Assembly: GCA_025350245.1 (NCBI GenBank)
Contig: JANXYG010000009.1
Coordinates: forward strand, 62,001 to 126,000
Source of the DNA: Betaproteobacteria bacterium
Lineage (GTDB): Bacteria > Pseudomonadota > Gammaproteobacteria > Burkholderiales > Ga0077523
Direction: 5' to 3'
Length of the DNA stretch: 64,000 nucleotides
Shown in pieces: positions 58,029 through 64,000 of the stretch. Both the position numbers and the translations under genes were made by a program. Below the pieces are notes generated by a model. The model was given only the letters and a program-made list of their open reading frames with translations. It ran no database searches and was not told where the DNA came from. Numbering within the stretch: position 1 is the stretch's first letter; each line of letters opens with the position of its first letter.

Positions 58029-58066
58029 GCGACCGCCCTGCGCGCCTTGCCGAGCAGGGCGGTCGC
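58029..58066 (+). terminator. Hairpin after mtgA
   Basis: GCGACCGCCCTGC (58029-58041) and GCAGGGCGGTCGC (58054-58066) form a perfect 13-bp stem with a 12-base loop, directly after the mtgA stop. No U-run follows, so it is a terminator-like or mRNA-stabilising structure. Confidence 0.6.
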
Positions 58067-58108
58067 GATGGTCGCTTATACTTCGGCGCGCTTTTCCTCC
58101 CTCGACCC

Positions 58109-58906
58109 ATGTTCATCCATCCCCAATTCAATCCCATCGCCATCGAGCTCGGCCCGGTGGCCGTACGCTGGTACGGCCTCATGTACCTGGTGGGGTTCGT
58201 CGCCGGCCTCACGCTCGGCCGCTACCGGGTGCGCCGGCAGCCGCAATCGGGCTGGACCTACAAGGACATCGACGACCTGCTGTTCTATTGCGTGATCGGG
58301 GTCGTGGCCGGCGGGCGCATCGGCTATGTGCTGTTCTACAAGTTTGCCGACTACCTCCAGGACCCGTTGCACGTGTTCTACGTGTGGGAAGGCGGCATGT
58401 CGTTTCACGGCGGGTTCCTCGGCGTGATCACGGCCATGGCCCTGTTTGCCTGGCGTCACCGGAAACCGTGGATGGGCGTGACCGACTTCATCGCGCCGCT
58501 GTGTCCCCTGGGTCTGGGCCTGGGCCGCATCGGCAATTTCATCAATGCCGAGCTGTGGGGCCGTCCCACCGATGTGCCCTGGGCGGTGGTGTTCCCCAAT
58601 GTCGACAACCTTCCGCGCCACCCCTCGCAGCTTTACGAATTCGCGCTCGAAGGCGTGGTCCTGTTCGTCCTGGTGTGGTGGTTCTCACGCAAACCACGGC
58701 CGCTGGCGGCGGTGTCCGGCGTATTCCTGATCGGTTACGGCAGCCTGCGTTTCCTGGCGGAGTTCACCCGCGAGCCCGACAACTTCCTCGGTTTCCTGGC
58801 GTTCGGGCTGACCATGGGCCAGTGGCTGTCGCTGCCGATGGCGCTGGCCGGGGTCGTCATGCTGGTGGTCGCCTACCGCCGGGCAGGCCGCACTGCCGGC
58901 GCCTGA
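58109..58906 (+). CDS. lgt: Prolipoprotein diacylglyceryl transferase
   Basis: Transfers diacylglyceryl to the lipobox cysteine of prolipoproteins in the inner membrane, 265 residues with about seven hydrophobic segments. [14 protein letters not shown] and [20 protein letters not shown] (the Lgt signature) are present, and [12 protein letters not shown] follows. It would modify the DUF6279 and M48 lipoproteins in this window. A GC-rich repeat follows 4 bases past the stop. Confidence 0.96.
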   Translation: MFIHPQFNPIAIELGPVAVRWYGLMYLVGFVAGLTLGRYRVRRQPQSGWTYKDIDDLLFYCVIGVVAGGRIGYVLFYKFADYLQDPLHVFYVWEGGMSFHGGFLGVITAMALFAWRHRKPWMGVTDFIAPLCPLGLGLGRIGNFINAELWGRPTDVPWAVVFPNVDNLPRHPSQLYEFALEGVVLFVLVWWFSRKPRPLAAVSGVFLIGYGSLRFLAEFTREPDNFLGFLAFGLTMGQWLSLPMALAGVVMLVVAYRRAGRTAGA

Positions 58907-58910
58907 GAGG

Positions 58911-58983
58911 CGACGCCCACCCCCAGGCTGCGCTCCGCCTTCCCCCTCGAGGGGGCGCCCCGTTCCTCGGGAGACCCTGTGGA
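58911..58983 (+). repeat. 3'-end repeat, copy 8
   Basis: Starts 5 bases past the lgt stop: CGACGCCCACCCCCAGGCTG, then the same CCCCCTCGAGGGGG palindrome as copy 7 and CCCCGTTCCTCGGG. Same orientation as lgt. Confidence 0.88.
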
Positions 58984-59063
58984 CGGTGACCATCCCGCAG
59001 GCTGGTTGTCCGGTCGGGGGAGTTTGGCTACACTCTCGCCCCTGCCGGTCTAGTGTCGGCCGT

Positions 59064-59139
<76 letters not shown>

Positions 59140-59185
59140 ATATCCCATCCCGGACGTCGCGCTGCTGGCGTCGATGTCCCGAAAG

Positions 59186-59217
59186 CCCCGGCTAGCTGAT
59201 ATCCGGGGGTTTTTTTG
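59186..59217 (+). terminator. Intrinsic terminator downstream of tRNA-Ala
   Basis: CCCCGG (59186-59191) pairs with CCGGGG (59203-59208), followed by a G and then T7. A standard rho-independent signal about 45 bases past the tRNA. Confidence 0.85.
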
Positions 59218-59759
59218 TTTCGGCCGTCACAAGCTTTCGAGCAACTCACGCCGCCACCGCCTCGTTGGCCTGCCTCGCCGTCGCGCCGGCAAGCGCACGG
59301 AACTCGTCCACCGTTATCACGTGCGCCGTCGAGAATGCCAGGATCGTGAGCGTGGCCTTGTGGACGTCGGCCGCGTGTATGCCACCACCCACCAACGCCC
59401 CATCGACCGCTTCCGGGGCGAACGCAACCACCTGTCGGCGACCGGTAACTACCCGCGTCGTTTACGTCACTGCCCGGGTGTGCAGCGCGAAGCGCAGCGG
59501 CTGGTCGGCGAAATGCGGCTTCCAGTGGCGCGGGGTGTAGGCATGTCCACCGGCCGGCCGTACAGGGGCACTCACCTCGGGGCAGAACATCAGCGCCGCA
59601 CCAGGTGCAGGCTCAGGCCACGCCAGCGGTAGAAGCTCGCCGTGCTCACCGCCTCGCGGTCACAGAACGCCAAGCTATTCATCGAACATTATTCGAAATT
59701 GCCGTCACGCCCCGGGAGTATTACACTCGATTATGCCGTAATACAAAAGGAGCCATCAA
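59218..59759. other. 540-base stretch without an intact gene; possible transposase relic
   Basis: No intact coding gene is evident. One forward frame around 59350-59450 reads GRVYATTHQRPIDRFRGERN, which resembles the C-terminal part of IS21/IS481-type transposases, where a similar T-x-x-x-P-x-x-x-F/L segment occurs. The flanks in that frame do not match, and no terminal inverted repeats were found. It may be a much-decayed insertion sequence beside the tRNA. The end of the stretch (from about 59700) becomes AT-rich and carries the ribosome site AAAGGAG of the antitoxin gene. Confidence 0.3.
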
Positions 59760-59999
59760 ATGGCAACCACACTCACCAGCAAGGGGCAGGTAACCATTCC
59801 GAAACAGATCCGCGATGCGCTGAATCTGGCGCCAGGATCATCGGTGGAATTCGACGTCAATCGCGAAGGCGAAGTCGTGATTCACAGGGTAGGTGCGCGA
59901 CCGAGCCGCGAGCGTGATCGCTTCGAGGCCGCACGGGGCAAGGCCGACGTCAAATGGCGCACCGATGATCTGATGACCTTGTTGCGCGGTGAGGATTGA
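59760..59999 (+). CDS. AbrB/MazE-type antitoxin
   Basis: 79 residues. The swapped-hairpin AbrB domain TSKGQVTIPKQIRDALNLAPG is at residues 7-27, followed by VEFDVNREGEVVIHRV; the C-terminal half is the flexible part that would cover the toxin. The ATG has AAAGGAG 6-12 bases upstream. Its stop overlaps the toxin ATG by one base. It probably represses its own operon, as in VapB systems. Confidence 0.9.
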   Translation: MATTLTSKGQVTIPKQIRDALNLAPGSSVEFDVNREGEVVIHRVGARPSRERDRFEAARGKADVKWRTDDLMTLLRGED

Positions 60000-60409
60000 T
60001 GCTCCTCGTCGACGCCAATGTGCTGGTCGACGTTCTGGAGGACGACCCGGAGTGGGCGGACTGGTCTATCGGCCAATTGCGGGCACAGTCGCAGATTCAT
60101 CGGCTGGCCATCAACCCGATCATCTACTCGGAACTCTCGCTGACCTTCTCCACCGTTGAGGCACTGGATCGCACAGTCGACGACCTGGGTCTGACAATGA
60201 TGGAGATTCCCAAGCCCGCTCTGTTTCTGGCCGGAAAAGCGTTCGTCCGTTATCGGCGACAAGGAGGGCAGAAACAGAATGTGTTGGCTGACTTCTTTAT
60301 TGGCGCGCATGCGGCTGTTTCACGTTATCCGCTGCTGACCCGCGATACCCGCCGCTACAGTTCATATTTCGCCGATGTAAAGCTGATCGCGCCAAGCGTT
60401 TCCCCATGA
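59999..60409 (+). CDS. PIN-domain toxin, VapC-like
   Basis: 136 residues from the ATG at 59999 (TGATG overlap with the antitoxin); a TTG three bases earlier is less likely. The acidic PIN active site is visible as Asp5 (LLVDANVLVD), Glu45 (YSELS), Asp98 (LADFF) and Asp116 (LTRDTRRY). It is a ribonuclease of type II toxin-antitoxin systems, usually cutting tRNA or rRNA. The pair lies at the start of the accessory block next to tRNA-Ala. Confidence 0.9.
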   Translation: MLLVDANVLVDVLEDDPEWADWSIGQLRAQSQIHRLAINPIIYSELSLTFSTVEALDRTVDDLGLTMMEIPKPALFLAGKAFVRYRRQGGQKQNVLADFFIGAHAAVSRYPLLTRDTRRYSSYFADVKLIAPSVSP

Positions 60410-60516
60410 ACAAATTCAAAACCGTCGAGATAGGTGGCGCTGAGGGCTCAAACAAGGGCCCCAGACTACGTTGCATTACTCGGGTCTGCTACCAGCTTTT
60501 TGGGTAAGCGCACCAA

Positions 60517-61134
60517 ATGGAAATTCATGCGGTCATAGACTTCGAAACAACCGGCCTTTCTCCGGCCCTTGGTGCGCGGCCGACAGAAGTCGCGATTGTT
60601 CTCATTGCCGAGAGCAAGATCATCGATCGTTTTCAGAGTTTGATGAATCCAGGCGTCTCGATTCCCGATGACATACAAGTCTTGACCGGTATAACCAATG
60701 AAATGGTTCGCAAGGCTCCCAAGGTCGAAGCAGTGATGCGTGATGCTGTGCAATTTGTAGGCACCCATCCAATCGTTGCGCACAACGCAGCTTTCGACAG
60801 CAAGTTCTGGGACGCTGAGCTACGCCGAATTAATGGAAGACGCAAACAGGCATTTGCTTGTTCCATGCTCCTGGCCCGACGTATCTTCCCGGAAGCACCG
60901 AATCACAAATTGGGCACTCTCGTGCGGACGCTGGGCCTGCCAGCAACAGGCCGTTACCATCGTGCACTGGCCGATGCTGAAGCCACCGCCTATCTGTTGC
61001 TGCACATTCAGCAAGAACTTCAGAGGCGCTTTCACCTTTCAGCAGTAAGCCACGAATTGCTGGTAGCCATCCAAACCGCGAGCCGCAGCCAACTCGATGC
61101 TTGCATTCGTCGCTACCGGAGTATCGAAAGGTGA
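60517..61134 (+). CDS. DnaQ-like DEDDh 3'-5' exonuclease
   Basis: 205 residues. The four metal-binding acids and the base are Asp8 and Glu10 (IDFETTGLSP), Asp94 (HNAAFDSKF), His148 and Asp153 (YHRALADAEAT), a complete DEDDh set. The C-terminal 45 residues show no known domain. Codon use is AT-richer than in the housekeeping genes, which suggests transfer. About 107 bases separate it from the toxin gene and 188 from the ATPase; those gaps hold nothing else I recognise. It may be a DNA-processing partner of the ATPase and nuclease downstream. Confidence 0.9.
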   Translation: MEIHAVIDFETTGLSPALGARPTEVAIVLIAESKIIDRFQSLMNPGVSIPDDIQVLTGITNEMVRKAPKVEAVMRDAVQFVGTHPIVAHNAAFDSKFWDAELRRINGRRKQAFACSMLLARRIFPEAPNHKLGTLVRTLGLPATGRYHRALADAEATAYLLLHIQQELQRRFHLSAVSHELLVAIQTASRSQLDACIRRYRSIER

Positions 61135-61322
61135 TTTACAAAAAAAGCAAGGCGCGATCTATTCGTTTGGCTTAAAAAGCAGCCGTCCCTGCGATGGGCA
61201 TGGGTCGTGTAGATGACGCGGATGCGGTAAATCCGGGACCAACGCCCCAGCCCCGTTCGCATGCGACACAACTTGTCGCACCATTGCGGAAAATGCTCTT
61301 CCTCAGCCACGAGGAGATCGCC

Positions 61323-63422
61323 ATGCCAATTCGTCGCCGCCAGTTTGCTAGCTCAAATACGCCCGCGGAGACCGCGCCGATCGTTCGGCTGTGGCTGCTG
61401 CGCCTGCTGGTTTCCCTAGGGGCGCAGCGGCAGTTCGTGAGTTCGGTCAACTTCAGCGACGATGCGCTGGCCGACATGCTGGGGCTGGGCCACTGGATCG
61501 AGTCGGACGAGTTCGAGTTTGACCAGAAAGCGGTGCGAACGGAGCTGCGTCGGCTGCACCGCGCTGCGGAACGCGAGCTCGGTGGCGTCAAGGCGCCGGT
61601 ACGCCTGGGTGCCAATGTCGCTCGCCTGGCGAAGCTGGTCGGACTGTCCGACACCGACTGCCGCATCCTCGAGTTCGCGGTCATGATTCGCACCGAGCGT
61701 CTGCTTGATGAGACGGCCGATCTGCTGGGCGTGATGTCTTCGGTGGGCGTGCTCCGGGTCTTGTCGGTGGTGCTGGAACTGCCCGAGCCCGACGTTCGAT
61801 CGGCGCTGGGGGCGCACGGCATCCTGGCACGCTCCGGGCTGGTGGTGATGGATCGCAATGGCGTCTTCACGCTGAGCGGCAAGATCGAGCTGCTGTCGGA
61901 TCAGTTCGCCGATCACATCTTCTCGTCCGATGCCGATCCGGTCAGCCTGCTTCGGGATACCGTGGCACCGGGCTCACCGGCGCAGCTCGCACTCGACGAC
62001 TACTCGCACATTGCCCCCGTGCTGTCGGTGTTGCAGCCGTATCTGAACCACGCGGTCACGACCGGCCGCAAGGGCGTCAACATCTTCGTGCATGGCGACC
62101 CCGGCACCGGCAAGAGCCAGTTGGCCAAGGCACTGGCGAAAGCACTCGACCGCAAACTCTTTGAAGTGTCGAACGAGGACGCGCAAGGCGACCCCGTCAA
62201 CGGCGAACGCCGCCTGCGCGTTTTCCGCGCCGCCCAACACTTTTTTGCGCATCGCAAGGTGCTCATCGTCTTCGACGAGGCCGAAGACGTCTTCAACGGG
62301 GGCGACGGCTTCTTTGCCTCCAAGAGCACGGCCCAGTCCCACAAGGGCTGGATCAATCGGGCGCTCGAAGAAAACGCGGTGCCGACGCTGTGGCTGTCGA
62401 ATGCCGTCAGCGGTTTGGACCCGGCGTTCGTGCGCCGCTTCGACATCGTCTTCGAGCTGCCCGTGCCGCCCCGGAAGCAGCGCGAACGCATCATCGGCGC
62501 GGCTTGCGCGGACCTGCTCGATACCAACGGCGTGGCGCGCATTGCGGCGTCCGAAGCACTGACCCCTGCCGTTGTCACGAGGGCGGCCGGCGTCGTGCGC
62601 GCGATTCGCGATGAACTCGGCGACGTTGGCGCGGCCAACGCAGTGGAACTCCTGATCGGCAACACTCTGGAGGCGCAAGGGCTTGCCCGAATTCGACCAG
62701 ACGATCCCAACCGGCTCCCCGACGTCTACGATCCGTGCTTCATCCACGCTGACACCGACCTGGCGCGGATCGCGACGGGGCTTGCGCGATCCAGGTCCGG
62801 ACGGCTCTGCCTGTACGGCCCGCCGGGAACCGGCAAGACCGCCTACGGGCGCTGGCTGGCCGAACAACTCGGCGTGCCGCTGCTGCTGAAGCGCGCGTCC
62901 GATCTTCTGTCGAAGTGGGTGGGCGAGAACGAGAAGAATATTGCCCGTGCCTTTCGCGAGGCGGAACAGGAGGGCGCCTTGCTGCTCATCGACGAGGTCG
63001 ACAGCTTTCTGCAGGATCGTCGCGGTGCCCAGCGCGGATGGGAGGTGAGCCAGGTCAACGAGATGCTCACGCAGATGGAGTCGTTCCCGGGCGTCTTCAT
63101 CGCGTCGACCAACCTCATGGAAGGGCTCGACCAGGCGGCGCTGCGCCGCTTCGATCTCAAGGTGAAGTTCGACTTCCTCCGGCCCGACCAATCCCGCGCC
63201 TTGTTGCGGCGGCACTGCACAAAGCTCGCTCTTCCGGCGCCCCAGTCGGCGGTGCTCGCGCGGTTGCAGCAGCTACGGAAACTGACGCCGGGAGACTTCG
63301 CGGCGGTGGTGCGGCAGCATCGGTTCTACCCGATCAAATCAGCCGCCGCCTTCGTCGCGGCGCTCGAAGCCGAGTGCGCCTTGAAGGATGGCGCCAAGGC
63401 CGCCATCGGCTTCTTGCAATAG
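61323..63422 (+). CDS. Double AAA+ ATPase with uncharacterised N-terminal region
   Basis: 699 residues from the ATG at 61323 (GAGGAG at 61311-61316); the frame is open further upstream. Residues 1-220 are helical with no domain I can name. AAA+ module 1: Walker A GDPGTGKS (258-265), Walker B VLIVFDEA (313-320), arginines in VRRFD. Module 2: Walker A GPPGTGKT (499-506), SKWVGENEKNIARAF pore/linker region (530-544), Walker B LLLIDEVD (553-560), ALRRFD. Both modules look active. The second resembles the classic Cdc48/katanin-like AAA clade, so it may remodel proteins as a hexamer. It is followed after 46 bases by a nuclease-like gene. Confidence 0.85.
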   Translation: MPIRRRQFASSNTPAETAPIVRLWLLRLLVSLGAQRQFVSSVNFSDDALADMLGLGHWIESDEFEFDQKAVRTELRRLHRAAERELGGVKAPVRLGANVARLAKLVGLSDTDCRILEFAVMIRTERLLDETADLLGVMSSVGVLRVLSVVLELPEPDVRSALGAHGILARSGLVVMDRNGVFTLSGKIELLSDQFADHIFSSDADPVSLLRDTVAPGSPAQLALDDYSHIAPVLSVLQPYLNHAVTTGRKGVNIFVHGDPGTGKSQLAKALAKALDRKLFEVSNEDAQGDPVNGERRLRVFRAAQHFFAHRKVLIVFDEAEDVFNGGDGFFASKSTAQSHKGWINRALEENAVPTLWLSNAVSGLDPAFVRRFDIVFELPVPPRKQRERIIGAACADLLDTNGVARIAASEALTPAVVTRAAGVVRAIRDELGDVGAANAVELLIGNTLEAQGLARIRPDDPNRLPDVYDPCFIHADTDLARIATGLARSRSGRLCLYGPPGTGKTAYGRWLAEQLGVPLLLKRASDLLSKWVGENEKNIARAFREAEQEGALLLIDEVDSFLQDRRGAQRGWEVSQVNEMLTQMESFPGVFIASTNLMEGLDQAALRRFDLKVKFDFLRPDQSRALLRRHCTKLALPAPQSAVLARLQQLRKLTPGDFAAVVRQHRFYPIKSAAAFVAALEAECALKDGAKAAIGFLQ

Positions 63423-63468
63423 ACCGTTCAGCGGGAGAATGCAGATGCCAGCCAGAAAGGAGCAAGCC

Positions 63469-64000
63469 GTGCGCACGCTTTCCAAATCGAAGCTCATGAA
63501 TTATCGGCAGTGCCCGAAGCGGTTGTGGCTGGAGATCCATCGGCCGGAACTGAAGGAGGAGTCTGCCGACACCGAAGCACGGTTCGCCGCTGGCCATCAG
63601 GTGGGCGAAATTGCGCGGCAGCTATACGACCCGGAAGGCAAAGGGCAGTTGATCGACGCCCGGCAGGAAGGCTTCGATACCGCATTCGCGCGGAGCGCAG
63701 CGTTGCTGAATGGAGCCCAACCGATCTTCGAAGCCGGGTTCAAGACCGGCGGTGTACTGGCCTTCGCCGATGTGCTGCTGCCGATCAGGAAGAACGGCAA
63801 AGGAGTCTGGCGGATGGTCGAGGTCAAATCATCGACGAGCGTCAAGGACTACCACCATGACGACACCGCCATCCAGGCGTTCATCGCCCGGAATGCCGGC
63901 GTGCCGCTGGCCTCCATCGCGCTGTCGCATATCGACAGCAAGTGGGTCTATCCCGGGAGCGGCGACTATCGGGGCCTGCTGGTCGAAGTTGATCTGACCG
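63469..64000 (+). CDS. DUF2779 (Cas4-like PD-(D/E)XK) protein, 3'-truncated by the window edge
   Basis: Open to the last base. The GTG at 63469 has AAAGGAG six bases upstream and begins RTLSKSKLMNYRQCPKRLWL, the family's usual N-terminus; an ATG at 63445 is the alternative. Then HRPELKEES, FAAGHQVGEIARQLY, and the nuclease core ADVLLPIRKN...WRMVEVKSS with the (D/E)xK acid and lysine, followed by DYHHDDTAIQAF. The YRQCPKRLWL cysteine recalls the Fe-S site of Cas4/AddB nucleases, but the partner cysteines would lie beyond the window. About 177 residues are visible of a family that is usually over 400. Confidence 0.85.
   Translation, partial: MRTLSKSKLMNYRQCPKRLWLEIHRPELKEESADTEARFAAGHQVGEIARQLYDPEGKGQLIDARQEGFDTAFARSAALLNGAQPIFEAGFKTGGVLAFADVLLPIRKNGKGVWRMVEVKSSTSVKDYHHDDTAIQAFIARNAGVPLASIALSHIDSKWVYPGSGDYRGLLVEVDLT

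Overview
The window reads as a chromosomal segment of a GC-rich betaproteobacterium, most likely Burkholderiales or a close relative. Evidence: the rnb-tonB-aroE-mtgA-lgt order, a LivM-LivG fused transporter subunit, an S-adenosylhomocysteine (SAH) riboswitch in front of ahcY, a dapF-DUF484-xerC operon, and a GC-rich intergenic repeat family of a kind I associate with Burkholderiales genomes. Most of the sequence is housekeeping. The accessory material lies mainly at 12-27 kb and 59-64 kb.

Layout. 0-5.6 kb: the end of glycogen synthase, then a complete nickel-pincer-nucleotide operon (a LarA-family racemase, larC, larE, larB). 5.6-12.1 kb: a solitary MT-A70 DNA methyltransferase and a reverse-strand branched-chain-amino-acid-type ABC transporter (livK-livH-livMG-livF) that ends in an EctD-like dioxygenase. 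12.1-16.4 kb: a patch of decay (methyltransferase remnant, DUF481 remnant with a 7-bp duplication) around a DUF6279 lipoprotein, a TusA/DsrE/TusA-MetE sulfur-methionine cluster that itself looks internally deleted, and ghrA. 16.5-21.1 kb: glycogen phosphorylase and the HslVU protease. 21.2-27.4 kb: a divergent metal/flavin locus. On one side are a TonB receptor broken by one in-frame amber codon and a His/Cys-rich peptide. On the other are a cytochrome c peroxidase remnant, an OprP-like porin, an FMN-binding protein and its flavin transferase ApbE.

27.6-34.5 kb: a reverse-strand housekeeping run (histidine phosphatase, rlmI, xerC, DUF484, dapF, GNAT, two lipid A acyltransferases). 34.5-40.4 kb: the activated-methyl cycle, with metK, an SAH riboswitch plus ahcY, and metF behind a close terminator; a DEAD-box helicase lies between. 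40.4-43.9 kb: CHASE2 adenylate cyclase, SH3 protein, M48 protease and a small ORF. 44-49 kb: a class V aminotransferase whose reading frame continues upstream into a Cro/YdaS-like DNA-binding domain, ttcA, a secreted protein, a pteridine-reductase-like SDR and a MidA-type methyltransferase. 49.1-51.5 kb: one ORF encoding an amidase joined to a haloalkane dehalogenase. 51.5-58.9 kb: cell-envelope and RNA genes (mpl, yqiA-like, rnb, tonB, aroE, mtgA, lgt). 59.06 kb: tRNA-Ala(CGC). After it come a transposase-like remnant, a VapBC-type toxin-antitoxin pair, a DEDDh exonuclease, a double-AAA+ ATPase and the start of a DUF2779 nuclease-like gene. This last block has the gene content of a defence island.

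Two themes run across the window. First, eight or nine copies of one GC-rich repeat sit just downstream of stop codons, always in the orientation of the gene they follow; one copy has been absorbed into the C-terminus of an acyltransferase. Second, five genes between 12 and 25 kb carry lesions (frameshift, internal deletion, amber codon). This is either local decay or a sequence-quality problem and can be settled from reads. I could run no alignments or searches, so family assignments rest on motif reading.
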